DNA of 51,350 nucleotides, from positions 1 to 51,350 of the IMG/VR virus record IMGVR_UViG_3300031974_003900; one strand, 5' to 3'. Below, piece after piece: positions 14,912 to 23,424 of the stretch. The notes below the pieces were generated by a model. That model was not told the DNA's origin and made no database searches. It saw nothing but the letters and a program-made list of their open reading frames with translations. Numbering within the stretch: the stretch's first letter is position 1; each line of letters opens with the position of its first letter. Source of the stretch: a virus. The translations under genes were made by a program, and so were the position numbers.

Positions 14912-15197
14912 TAGAAACAGAGACGACTACTGGGACAAAATACTAAGTGAAATAGATATGGATTATATTCCTATGGAATATATGAGTACAGTAGTCGTTA
15001 AATTTTTAGACGGTAAAGAATGGGAAATTGATATAAACAAGTCCCAACAAAATGATCAAGATGTCGAAACTATACTTGACGATTTTTTTGAAGAATATCA
15101 AGATACTATCGATACTGTCGACTTTAGATTAGATTTACAACAATTAAAAAAAGATATAGGTAAAAGAACACACAAATTTTTGAAGCTGAATAAATAA
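14901..15197 (+). CDS. Small conserved phage protein
   Basis: A 98-residue acidic protein. It shares the YIPMEYMSTVVVKFLDG block and C-terminal DFRLDLQQLKKDIGKRTHKFL block with small proteins I recall in marine T4-like phages. No ATG fits the full protein; GTG at 14901 overlaps the previous gene by eleven bases and gives the expected length, while ATG 14959 would remove the N-terminus. A leucine-rich C-terminal helix suggests a protein-protein contact. Function unknown. Confidence 0.65.
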   Translation: MTHDRNRDDYWDKILSEIDMDYIPMEYMSTVVVKFLDGKEWEIDINKSQQNDQDVETILDDFFEEYQDTIDTVDFRLDLQQLKKDIGKRTHKFLKLNK

Positions 15198-15200
15198 ATT

Positions 15201-15773
15201 ATGCTAAAAGAAATTGACATAGAATTTGACTATAATAAAATAGTAGAAGAATACTATAAGTTAGATATAGATAATTTACTTAAGACTGATATTAAACAAT
15301 TAGCAATACAGTGTAGATCAGAAACACCAAAAGAAGATCAACTTTTGGAAAGTTGTGGTAGTCTATATTTTGATTGGGTTGCATATGAAAAAAATCCGGT
15401 AGGTCCAGTACCAGTAAGAAAAACAGATACATTAAAAGAAAAAGATTTTAATGTTACCTGCGATATGTTTAAAGACACAATTTTTGATGAAATTATTCAA
15501 AAATTAAAAGATAAAAATATACATGTTACTAGAGGTAGATTTATGTACATGTTGCATAAAACATGTCTCACAATGCATAAAGATCCATCGCCAAGAGTTC
15601 ATATACCAATTTATACTAATGAAAATTGCATGATGTTATTTAATGACAAGGCTGTAAGATTGCCTTTTGGCAGTGCATATTATGTAGACACAACTATACC
15701 CCATACCGCCTTAAATGCAAGTAAGGACCCTAGAGTACATTTGATCTTTTCAGTAGAAGAGATAAATATATAA
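15201..15773 (+). CDS. 2OG-Fe(II) oxygenase-like (aspartyl-hydroxylase-like) protein, paralog A
   Basis: A 190-residue protein with a metal-site H-x-D (H126, D128 in MHKDPSPR), then a beta-rich core. A distal histidine and arginine (H168 in IPHTALNAS, R178 in DPRVHLIF) complete the expected H-D-H/R pattern. The same layout, including an HKDP-x-PR-x-H block, appears in the protein at 20573-21148, so they are paralogs. The target of hydroxylation is unknown; a protein side chain or the fibre is possible given the next gene. It ends just upstream of a late promoter octamer. Confidence 0.7.
   Translation: MLKEIDIEFDYNKIVEEYYKLDIDNLLKTDIKQLAIQCRSETPKEDQLLESCGSLYFDWVAYEKNPVGPVPVRKTDTLKEKDFNVTCDMFKDTIFDEIIQKLKDKNIHVTRGRFMYMLHKTCLTMHKDPSPRVHIPIYTNENCMMLFNDKAVRLPFGSAYYVDTTIPHTALNASKDPRVHLIFSVEEINI
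15761..15768 (+). promoter_or_regulatory. T4-type late promoter octamer GATAAATA
   Basis: It lies at the end of the previous gene and 32 bases before the ATG of the tail-fibre-like gene, with an AGGAG ribosome-binding site in between. Same octamer as at 9266 and 43172. Confidence 0.6.
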
Positions 15774-15799
15774 AACAGTACATTACCTAGGAGACTATA

Positions 15800-17278
15800 A
15801 TGGCTTTAAAGCTAAGACGCGGATTAAGTACAAACCGTACAGATATTGTGCCTGCAGAAGGCGAATTAATATATACTACTGATACAAAAAGTATATACGT
15901 AGGAGACGGTGCCACACCTGGCGGTAACGTTGTAACTAGCAGCGGCGGCGGCGGTGGTGAAATCACAGGTATTACTGATAACACAACCGGTCCAGTGATA
16001 ACCTTAAATGATACCAATGTTACATTGGGTGTAGATTTAAATTTAGGCGGCGATCTAGATATAACTAGTTATCAAATCAATGGCGACGGCGATATAAGCA
16101 TTACAGGTGATATTACAGCAAGCGGGGTGGGTACTGGAATTATTACTGCTAACACTTTAATATCAGATAGTATAGTTTCTAATTTAACAGGTAGTGTTTT
16201 TGGTGATGATAGTTCTCCTATACTTGATGCAGTAAATGCAACTTTATTTGCAAATAGTATTACTGTTCCTGTAATATCCTCGTCTACTAATACAATTAGT
16301 GTAGGTAATTCAAGTGCTGCTACGTCAGCAAAAGTAATGTTAGATTCAGTTGACGAATCATCTATACTAACACTGCTAAGGTCAAGTGCAGATGATTTAG
16401 CAGGTCAAGATACTATTAATTATGGCGCAATACAATTTGGTAGAGAAGATGCAAACGGATTTACATATACAGGTAACATTATTGCTAGAGAAAATGCTTT
16501 GTTATTTGCATCTACTTCCACAGGTGATTTTGCTTCAGCAACAAATTACATGTCTTGGAAAGAATCTAAATTAGGTGTAGGAACAATTACTCCAACCGAA
16601 GCACTTGATGTTGTTGGAAATGCAAATGTCAGCGGTACACTAACAGCAGACACTATTGTAAGTAATGCAGCAGGTACTCCTGAAATTTCAAGTGCAGCAG
16701 GTATTGTAGTAACAGCAGTAAATGACTTTGAAGTAGATGCTGCAAATATACAAATTGACGATGTTGACTTAAAAGCAAAATTAGATATCTCTACTGAAGG
16801 TGTTTTGATGCTGGGTAAGGAAGCATCAAATGATCCTACAGCTTTTGTACCAGCAGCGGTAAATGCTCCTATACTGAGCACTATTGCCAATGACGATACA
16901 CTAGACGGTACAGACCGCGTAAAAGAAATCCTTAGATATCGTTTTGATAGATATAGTTCAGGGGGCGAAATTTTACTTGCTATCAATGATGTTGGTACAG
17001 CAACAGGTGCTGATCAATTCCTTGTTAAAAAATTCCTGTTCCATGATAGTGCAGGAGATGGAAGTGCTTGGACAGTAACAGAGATTGGCACCAGTGGTAA
17101 TGCAGGATTGTTCACTAGTTTGACTATAGGCGTAGACAATCCTGGTGGCGGAATTGACTTCTTCCTAACATTTACACTTAGATCGCCAGATGCTGCTATT
17201 TCAGGTGCAAGCATGATAGTAACAGGGCAAACAACATTTACATCAAATCCATTAACAATTACAGTAAGCGGTTACTAA
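15800..17278 (+). CDS. Tail-fibre-like virion protein
   Basis: A 492-residue protein. It starts with MALKLRRGLST, PAEGELIYTTDTKSIYVGDG and a glycine-rich turn, the N-terminal block of many phage fibre and tropism-determinant proteins. The body is Thr/Ser/Asn/Ile-rich, beta-structured, with repeats of short strands and few charges, and ends in a long hydrophobic beta region. It lies behind a late promoter octamer and directly ahead of a subtilisin-like peptidase gene. Receptor binding or a baseplate attachment role is likely. Confidence 0.85.
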   Translation: MALKLRRGLSTNRTDIVPAEGELIYTTDTKSIYVGDGATPGGNVVTSSGGGGGEITGITDNTTGPVITLNDTNVTLGVDLNLGGDLDITSYQINGDGDISITGDITASGVGTGIITANTLISDSIVSNLTGSVFGDDSSPILDAVNATLFANSITVPVISSSTNTISVGNSSAATSAKVMLDSVDESSILTLLRSSADDLAGQDTINYGAIQFGREDANGFTYTGNIIARENALLFASTSTGDFASATNYMSWKESKLGVGTITPTEALDVVGNANVSGTLTADTIVSNAAGTPEISSAAGIVVTAVNDFEVDAANIQIDDVDLKAKLDISTEGVLMLGKEASNDPTAFVPAAVNAPILSTIANDDTLDGTDRVKEILRYRFDRYSSGGEILLAINDVGTATGADQFLVKKFLFHDSAGDGSAWTVTEIGTSGNAGLFTSLTIGVDNPGGGIDFFLTFTLRSPDAAISGASMIVTGQTTFTSNPLTITVSGY

Positions 17279-17287
17279 GGAGAAACA

Positions 17288-19348
17288 ATGTCTGAAAAGT
17301 ATTACCAACTAGGTACTCATACTGCTGAACAATTTCATGAGATACACGAATTACTTTGCCAGACTACAAGCGGAGTTGAAAACATTCCAGACAGGTCGTG
17401 TACCTGTTATGATGACAAAGCACATTCTCCTACTCGTGGTACGTTTATGCTTACTGATGAAGAAGCAACTGCTTTAAAAAATGATGCTCGTATTGCTTGG
17501 TTAAACATTGACTATACTCTATATCCAGACGATTATAGACCACCACCCGAAGAACTACAATCAACTAGTGTTCCTACTCTTACTAGACTACAAGGCACAG
17601 TAAAAGTATACAGAGAACACGAAAATTCAAATACACTTCCAGGCACACCTGATGCAACAGATGTAAACAGAGCTCCGTGGAGTTTAACACGTCATGCTCA
17701 AAAACTTGATCCTTGGGTAGATCAAGGGCAAGCAGATAATTATGTGTTTGAGTCAACTTTGACACAATACGGTGATGGCGCCGATGTTGATGTTATTGTG
17801 GCAGACGATGGTGCAGGCTGGATTGGTCATCCTGAATTCCAAAATAATTGTGTAGATAGTCCAGACCCTGATGGTTACACAGGCGGAAATGTACTACCAG
17901 GTAATGGTACTTGCGATGTTTTAGATTTGGTTTTAGATGCACCTTATTATTTAGATCCAGATTTCTTTGACGCCGATCCAGGCGGTAGACTTACTACTCG
18001 TTGGGACGGTACAACTGTCCCTGTTGAAAGTGTGGCAAGAGCATGGTGGACAGGCACTAACAATCGCAGTAGTGTATTCAATGCAAAATACCCAAGTGCA
18101 GGTGTTGTACCCTTTATTACAAGCTCTTATACACGCTCTAACTGTAACGGCAGTAATACTTCACAAAGCGCCGTAGGGCAGCACTGTACGCCCTGTATGG
18201 CGCTTACATACGGTAGAACACAAGGATGGGCATACAATGCTAACAAATGGGCTTTAAACTTGTATGGCACATATGGTGCTGACATTGAATATGGCTTTGA
18301 TATACAAAAAATCTTTCATACAACAAAACCTATAAATTCCAAGTATGGAACAAAAGATCCAACAGTGAGTTCAAACAGTTGGGGATACAGAGCAACCAAA
18401 TCAGGCGGCACCAACTACTATCACTTTAGAGGCGGTGCTGCTGTATCATATACAAGCGAGCCTGCATTTATTTCGCATATGGGCATAACTGGTGACGGTG
18501 GACGTTGGAAAAGTGAAATGAAAACCAACTCTATTACAACAGCACTAGACGAACTAATTGATAGTGGAGTGTTGTTTGTTTGTGCTGCTGGTAACAGTAA
18601 TCAAAAACAAACAAATTACGGACACCAAGATTTTAATAATTACATTTCAACCAGTCCTACTGACTCATTAGAAGACAGTAGTTATAGCGAGTTTGGAATA
18701 GAAGTTACCGGTACAACAAACAGACGTGGTTTTCCACAACAAGGCGGTAGAACTGTTGATCCAGACACAGGTGAAATTACATACAAAACAATAAACATAG
18801 GTGCTTTAGATGACGAGTATGCAACAGGCAACCTAGAACGTAAAGTGAATTACAGCGATAGAGGCGAAGGCATTGATGCATATTTTGCAGCAGATGGTAT
18901 ACTAGCAGCAAATAGATCCTACACCAGCGAAGGAAGATATCCTGTTGTATATCCTGGATTTACTGCTAACAGTGGTAGCGGTAGTGGCGTTCCAGAAGAT
19001 TGCGCATTTGGCGGAACAAGTGCAGCATGTCCTGTAGGTGCTGGATTTATTGCTACACTAGTTGGATTAAATCGTGCTTGGACATACAGTGATGTAAAAA
19101 CTTATTTTGCAAACTTAGACGTCCAAGATGCAAGTGTATTTTACTATGGCACAGAATCAACAAGTGCTACAGATAGCAACTGGAACGATTATAACAGTTT
19201 AGAAGGCGGTCCTGCTAAAGTTGCATATCAAGATCCAGCAGCAATTACACAAACATCATTTCCTAAACGTTCTGCAAATATAGGTACTGGTTTAAATCTA
19301 TCAGGATTAAATATTACTCGTGTAAACAGATTTGATAGAGGAAGATAA
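17288..19348 (+). CDS. Subtilisin-like (S8) serine peptidase, probably virion-associated
   Basis: A 686-residue protein. About 130 N-terminal residues look like a small pro/attachment domain (MSEKYYQLGTH, then a FMLTDEEATAL block). The S8 catalytic motifs follow in order: aspartate in DVIVADDGAG (D173/D174), histidine in GQHCTPCMA (H299), oxyanion asparagine in CAAGNSN, and serine in GGTSAACP (S578). No signal peptide is seen. Position behind the tail-fibre gene in a co-transcribed pair suggests processing of virion or surface proteins. Several cysteines (for example C185, C209, C286, C300) may form disulphides. Confidence 0.88.
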   Translation: MSEKYYQLGTHTAEQFHEIHELLCQTTSGVENIPDRSCTCYDDKAHSPTRGTFMLTDEEATALKNDARIAWLNIDYTLYPDDYRPPPEELQSTSVPTLTRLQGTVKVYREHENSNTLPGTPDATDVNRAPWSLTRHAQKLDPWVDQGQADNYVFESTLTQYGDGADVDVIVADDGAGWIGHPEFQNNCVDSPDPDGYTGGNVLPGNGTCDVLDLVLDAPYYLDPDFFDADPGGRLTTRWDGTTVPVESVARAWWTGTNNRSSVFNAKYPSAGVVPFITSSYTRSNCNGSNTSQSAVGQHCTPCMALTYGRTQGWAYNANKWALNLYGTYGADIEYGFDIQKIFHTTKPINSKYGTKDPTVSSNSWGYRATKSGGTNYYHFRGGAAVSYTSEPAFISHMGITGDGGRWKSEMKTNSITTALDELIDSGVLFVCAAGNSNQKQTNYGHQDFNNYISTSPTDSLEDSSYSEFGIEVTGTTNRRGFPQQGGRTVDPDTGEITYKTINIGALDDEYATGNLERKVNYSDRGEGIDAYFAADGILAANRSYTSEGRYPVVYPGFTANSGSGSGVPEDCAFGGTSAACPVGAGFIATLVGLNRAWTYSDVKTYFANLDVQDASVFYYGTESTSATDSNWNDYNSLEGGPAKVAYQDPAAITQTSFPKRSANIGTGLNLSGLNITRVNRFDRGR

Positions 19349-19366
19349 CACTAAGGTGTTATCTTC
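19341..19366. terminator. Hairpin spanning both convergent stop codons
   Basis: A perfect 11-bp stem (19341-19351 with 19356-19366) and TAAG loop. It covers the stop codons of the peptidase gene (+) and the methyltransferase gene (-). There is no clear U-tract, so it may work as a bidirectional 3'-end stabiliser more than a terminator. Confidence 0.6.
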
Positions 19367-20037
19367 ATATAATTTAGCCATCTTGCTCTGCCGTAATCAA
19401 TTGTTAAACTATCAGATACAACTGAGTGAATTAAACTTTGTAAATATTTAGAATTTATTATCAACCACAGATCGTTCCAGTCTTCTTGTAATTTTGTAAC
19501 AATTTTTTCATGATTTAATATATAATAAAAATTTTTGTTTTGTTTATTTTTTATAATTTGCTCATCTATGTAAATAGGTTTGTATTGCTTTACACCTTTA
19601 AAAAAATCAATATTTGTTGTATCAATATATGTAAAATATAATGTTGATTTTGTTTTTAGCAGTTCTTTAATACAATACAACATCTGTTCTATAGTGTTGT
19701 GAGTAAATACACTATTAGCAAAAATTATATCATACTTTGACAATTTAGGAAAAGGTTCATCTACGTTTCCTAAAGTATTATAAGTTGGATGGTAGGCATT
19801 CCAATGTATACTTTTTACATCTTTAGGCAAATTGTTTAGTCCCACAATACTAATATCCAAGCATGTATAATTTTCTTTTTTAATTTTACCATTACTACTT
19901 TTGATTAGATTTCCGTGATTGCCTCCGAAATCTAAAATGCTTTTGTCTTTATAGTCTTTTATAAGATCATCGAATAATCCAAACGTGTCTGACTTTGTAG
20001 TAAACAATTCTCTATCTAATTCAAAGGTCAATGTCAA
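19351..20037 (-). CDS. SAM-dependent methyltransferase-like protein
   Basis: A 228-residue protein with class I methyltransferase motif I (ILDFGGNHGN, 34-43), an acidic residue at the end of the next strand (LDIS) and a motif IV region (DIIFANSVFTH). The C-terminal part is lysine- and tyrosine-rich with no other family signature. It starts at a TTG at 20037 (or 20031), overlapping the 2OG-like gene by about 17 bases. Substrate unknown; a small-molecule or surface-modification role is possible given its divergent promoter partner. Confidence 0.72.
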   Translation of the reverse strand: MTLTFELDRELFTTKSDTFGLFDDLIKDYKDKSILDFGGNHGNLIKSSNGKIKKENYTCLDISIVGLNNLPKDVKSIHWNAYHPTYNTLGNVDEPFPKLSKYDIIFANSVFTHNTIEQMLYCIKELLKTKSTLYFTYIDTTNIDFFKGVKQYKPIYIDEQIIKNKQNKNFYYILNHEKIVTKLQEDWNDLWLIINSKYLQSLIHSVVSDSLTIDYGRARWLNYMKITP

Positions 20038-20524
20038 AAATATCTTCTTCTATTCCGTTTATTCTTTTTAAAAAATCATCATAGTAAATTTCTGCATTCA
20101 TACTTAATCTAAAGAATAATCTTGTATCTAATGAATCAACTTGATGAGTTTTGCTAACATTTAAAACAGCACATTTATAATTAAATTCGTGTTCATAATC
20201 AAAAATAATAGGTGCAGTACCTTGCAATAGTACATTGATACAAACATTTGTACCTAAATCTTTATGCGGTTTTAAACTTGTATTTGCAACTTGTCTAACA
20301 TATCGAGGTTTTACTTCGCAATTTATTTTGCTAGACAATTTATCTGCAATAATATTTGCATATTTACATTCTTCAACATCTGTAAGTCTAATTATATCTA
20401 CGTTTTCTAAAGTTACATGTCCAGCAGAATATTTTCTTGCTTTGTTTTCGTGTAAATAGAATTCTTTTTTCAAAGCATCAAAAACAGTATCTTTTATAGG
20501 CAAATGTGTCAAATATTTTTTCAT
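20021..20524 (-). CDS. 2OG-Fe(II) oxygenase-like protein
   Basis: A 167-residue protein. H87 and D89 (KPHKDLGT) form the H-x-D pair. The later KTHQVDS (H127), followed by arginines R135/R139, matches the H and R positions expected in this cupin-like fold. The sequence is shorter and more divergent than the other three oxygenases in the window. An AAGGTG ribosome-binding site precedes the ATG, and a late-type octamer lies 27 bases upstream. It overlaps the methyltransferase gene, so the two form an operon. Confidence 0.62.
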   Translation of the reverse strand: MKKYLTHLPIKDTVFDALKKEFYLHENKARKYSAGHVTLENVDIIRLTDVEECKYANIIADKLSSKINCEVKPRYVRQVANTSLKPHKDLGTNVCINVLLQGTAPIIFDYEHEFNYKCAVLNVSKTHQVDSLDTRLFFRLSMNAEIYYDDFLKRINGIEEDIFDIDL

Positions 20525-20550
20525 GTTACACCTTGATAATAAATATAGTG

Positions 20551-20562
20551 TATTTATAAATA
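20551..20562. promoter_or_regulatory. Palindromic, divergent late promoter
   Basis: TATTTATAAATA is its own reverse complement, so each strand carries a TATAAATA octamer: on + at 20555-20562 for the gene at 20573, and on - at 20551-20558 for the gene ending at 20021. A further AATAAATA lies at 20538-20545 on the + strand. Confidence 0.55.
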
Positions 20563-20572
20563 AGGTAGTTTA

Positions 20573-21148
20573 ATGAAATATTTTCAAAATATAGATTTAC
20601 CAACATACAATAATTTACACAATGAATTAGAAAAATTAAATATAGAATGGTTTGAACACAAAGATCCTTTACAAGCAGCACAGATTTGTTTAAATGCGCC
20701 AAAAGGATATACCGATGATGCAAGTTTTGGCGCAGGTTATTTTATTAATGTAAAAGACAACGCAGGTACATTTGTAAGATTTACCGCTAATGGTGAAGAA
20801 CAAATTCGTTTATCCTCAGATAATTTAAAAAATTGGCCAATATGCGATGTTTTTAAAAATACAATTTTTGAAGAAATTTTTGACTTAGTAAATTGTAAAT
20901 ACAAAACTGCTAGAATACGATTCATGAAATCAAAACCTAATACAGCAATGAACTGGCACAAAGATCCTATACCTAGATTGCACTATCCTATACAGACACA
21001 ACAAGGTTGTTTAATGGTAATCGAAGACGAAGTTTATCACTTGCCATTGAACAAATGGACAATGGCACAAACACATACAGGATTTCATACTGCAATCAAT
21101 TGTAGTAGACAAGAACGTATACATTTAGTAGCCGATATCTTACCTTAG
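20573..21148 (+). CDS. 2OG-Fe(II) oxygenase-like protein, paralog B
   Basis: A 191-residue relative of the protein at 15201-15773. Both have the NWHKDPIPRLH type block (here H129, D131) and a later histidine and arginine (H172 in GFHTAINCS, R182), plus a common FKNTIFEEI segment. The N-terminal part differs. Driven by the palindromic late promoter. It overlaps the convergent radical SAM gene by nine bases. Hydroxylation target unknown. Confidence 0.7.
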   Translation: MKYFQNIDLPTYNNLHNELEKLNIEWFEHKDPLQAAQICLNAPKGYTDDASFGAGYFINVKDNAGTFVRFTANGEEQIRLSSDNLKNWPICDVFKNTIFEEIFDLVNCKYKTARIRFMKSKPNTAMNWHKDPIPRLHYPIQTQQGCLMVIEDEVYHLPLNKWTMAQTHTGFHTAINCSRQERIHLVADILP

Positions 21149-22648
21149 TCCTAAAAAAGTTTCAACTTTTGAATAATATGTTTTTTCCATGTAATCTCTA
21201 GCATAATTAATGATATGAGGTTCAAATAATGATTCATAAGTTTTTATTCTTAGTTCATCAAATGTAAATCCCAAGGCTTGATAAAACATTAGCATAAATG
21301 ATGTAACTTTATAATCCATAAGAACACGACTCTGTAATTCGCTTGCAAGTTCTACAGCTTGTTCGCTGTTCCAATCTTTATTGATCCATGTATTATCTTG
21401 TTCGTTTACATCGTATCCATAAAATTTTGCATTTTGTGATAATATAGATGCAGTGCCTAATTCTAATGGACTAAATGAAAAAGCATCAAATAAATCTTTT
21501 CTTTGAAATAAAATTTGTGTCCAATGTTTAATTGTTTGCTTGTTATCATGCGGCAATCCTACTATAAAACTACCAAATACACTTAGTTTATAATCAAACG
21601 CTTTTTTTGATTGTTCTATGGTATCAAATATTTTTTCTCTGGTACACCCTTTACCGATAGATTTTGCTGCTTCTAAATTTAAAGATTCTACGCCTAAAAA
21701 CCAAGCACAGACATTTATACGCCTTAGTAAGTCAATTTGTTCAGGAAAGGCTGCTACTAGATCTATACGTATGAAAGCACTAAACTGTAGACCTTTAATT
21801 CCTGTTTCTTCAATTGCTTGTGCTACAATTTCTAATTTTTCAGTTTGTTCGTTAAATGTATCGTCTATTATTACGTATCTAGTTGTTCCAAATAAGTTAT
21901 AATTTAATAATAATTCTTCTTTTATACGTTCTTTACAACGTAAAAAACTTTTATCACCTTTTTTCTTACCTATAAGAGGGTAGGCACAGAATTTACATTT
22001 AAATATACAACCTCTTCCAAATTCAATACCCATTGCATCTTCTGCACTCCAAAAGTCTTCAGTAACATAGTTTATTTCAGAATTTCTAAAATCAAACAAA
22101 TCACCTTTTTGGTCATAATCAATAATATACGGTGTTGTTCCTAAATCTTTATTGTAATTTATTTCAGTATTATGTTGCAAACTTTTTGTCAAGTCAATTG
22201 CAGGGATTTCTCCCATTCCAACAATATAATAATCTATGTAATCTTTTACATCCGTAGCCCGTTTTGTATCCATAACACCGCCATAAACAGTTTTTACACC
22301 CTTGGCCCTGACATAATCTGTTAGTTTTTTTATTTCTTCGTCTTCTATCGGCCATGTCCAAAGAATGTTTTTTCTAGTTGTATCTCGTGAATGTTTTTTT
22401 CTTACTACATCTTTAGCTTTTCTCATGTATAAAGAAGAGCTAAATCCTGCCCATAAAGTATTTTCTCCGATTAGTTTATCAAGAATTTGATTTATATTTC
22501 CTTTACGTATAAAATGTGTAAAATTATTTAAAACAAATACACTATAGCCTTCATTTCTTAAAGCAGAAGCAATTTTATAAGCACCTACTGCTCTAGCAAC
22601 TTGAAATAATGGATCTCCGCCTTCGGTAAATAAGATAATATCATACAT
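21140..22648 (-). CDS. B12-binding-type radical SAM protein
   Basis: A 502-residue protein. The first about 160 residues look like a cobalamin-binding Rossmann domain, with an S-x-L strand (SSSLY) and a VYGGV GG pair but no visible D-x-H-x2-G, so B12 may be bound without the lower histidine or not at all. The radical SAM core follows with C215, C219 and C222 (GRGCIFKCKFC), and a long C-terminal region. Many members methylate or rearrange unactivated carbons. ATG 22648 is preferred over TTG 22651 because of its spacing to AAAGGA. It is the last gene of the region 4 operon. Confidence 0.85.
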   Translation of the reverse strand: MYDIILFTEGGDPLFQVARAVGAYKIASALRNEGYSVFVLNNFTHFIRKGNINQILDKLIGENTLWAGFSSSLYMRKAKDVVRKKHSRDTTRKNILWTWPIEDEEIKKLTDYVRAKGVKTVYGGVMDTKRATDVKDYIDYYIVGMGEIPAIDLTKSLQHNTEINYNKDLGTTPYIIDYDQKGDLFDFRNSEINYVTEDFWSAEDAMGIEFGRGCIFKCKFCAYPLIGKKKGDKSFLRCKERIKEELLLNYNLFGTTRYVIIDDTFNEQTEKLEIVAQAIEETGIKGLQFSAFIRIDLVAAFPEQIDLLRRINVCAWFLGVESLNLEAAKSIGKGCTREKIFDTIEQSKKAFDYKLSVFGSFIVGLPHDNKQTIKHWTQILFQRKDLFDAFSFSPLELGTASILSQNAKFYGYDVNEQDNTWINKDWNSEQAVELASELQSRVLMDYKVTSFMLMFYQALGFTFDELRIKTYESLFEPHIINYARDYMEKTYYSKVETFLGLR

Positions 22649-22653
22649 CAATT

Positions 22654-23421
22654 TTATCCTTTACGAGGTTTATTAAAGTCAACTGGTATACCATAGCGTC
22701 CAGTATACCAAAGATAGCCGTTATCTTCGATAACAGTGTCTTTAGTGTTAAACCAATTATTGTATACACTATTGCTTCCTTTTACCCATAAACAATTATC
22801 TTTATCAATTTTATATTCGCAATTAAATATATTTCCTAGAATAGTAGTTTTTTTAGGAGCAATTTTTTTTAAAAACTCTATATCCAATTTGTTATAAATT
22901 CTATGCATAATTGCATTCACGCCAATCTCTGTCATACCCCATATACATATTACAGTTGCACCCTTATCTATAAAAGCATCAATAATATCAAACGTTACAG
23001 GTTCAGAACCTATTAGGAAAGTTTTGTTTGTCAAATCCAATTGTTTAAAGCCCTTAGTAGCCATTACACCTTTGGCTTGTTTAGGAGTCAAATGTGTGTG
23101 CGTATATTTACCTGCTACTTTTACATATCTATAAGGATTAAATTTTTCTAGGTCTATTTTTGCTCCGGCAAGCAAACCAGGTATAGTTTGAGCAAATAGT
23201 CCTCCTGCTTTACATGGATTTAGACAAGTATATATTTTACTGTCTTGTGTGATACCCTGTACTTCACAAGCATTTTGTGCATCACAATGTATTTTTTTTG
23301 GTGGTTGAAAAATTTTCTTAGGGGTACCCGACGATCCAGAGGTGTATATATTTACGCCATTTTTTATAATGTTTTGAAAATAGTTTTCATCAAAATTATC
23401 ATACCAGGTGCAAATTGTCAT
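22654..23421 (-). CDS. Minimal ANL-type AMP-forming ligase, copy 1
   Basis: ANL enzymes (acyl-CoA synthetases, NRPS adenylation domains) activate a carboxylate as an acyl-AMP. The P-loop-like motif is YTSGSSGTPKK (26-36); the A5 motif is WGMTEIG (161-167), and NTKDTV with YLWYTGRYG (about 225-242) matches the later A7/A8 region. At 255 residues it is half the usual size: the N-terminal subdomain (about 150 residues) and the lid domain with its catalytic lysine seem absent. The copy at 44704 is also short, so this may be a real minimal form. A GNAT gene lies directly upstream in the operon. Confidence 0.78.
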   Translation of the reverse strand: MTICTWYDNFDENYFQNIIKNGVNIYTSGSSGTPKKIFQPPKKIHCDAQNACEVQGITQDSKIYTCLNPCKAGGLFAQTIPGLLAGAKIDLEKFNPYRYVKVAGKYTHTHLTPKQAKGVMATKGFKQLDLTNKTFLIGSEPVTFDIIDAFIDKGATVICIWGMTEIGVNAIMHRIYNKLDIEFLKKIAPKKTTILGNIFNCEYKIDKDNCLWVKGSNSVYNNWFNTKDTVIEDNGYLWYTGRYGIPVDFNKPRKG

Positions 23422-23424
23422 TTT

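Noticed and set aside
15189-15196. AATAAATA octamer just before the gene at 15201
   Set aside because: It ends five bases before the ATG, leaving no room for a start site and ribosome-binding site; probably chance in AT-rich DNA.
15214-15236. TTGACA and TATAAT near the start of the gene at 15201
   Set aside because: Spacer is only 11 bases, so not a functional sigma70 promoter.
22654-23421. AMP ligase copy 1 as a broken gene
   Set aside because: It has clear motifs, clean start and stop in a tight operon, and a second short ligase exists elsewhere in the window.
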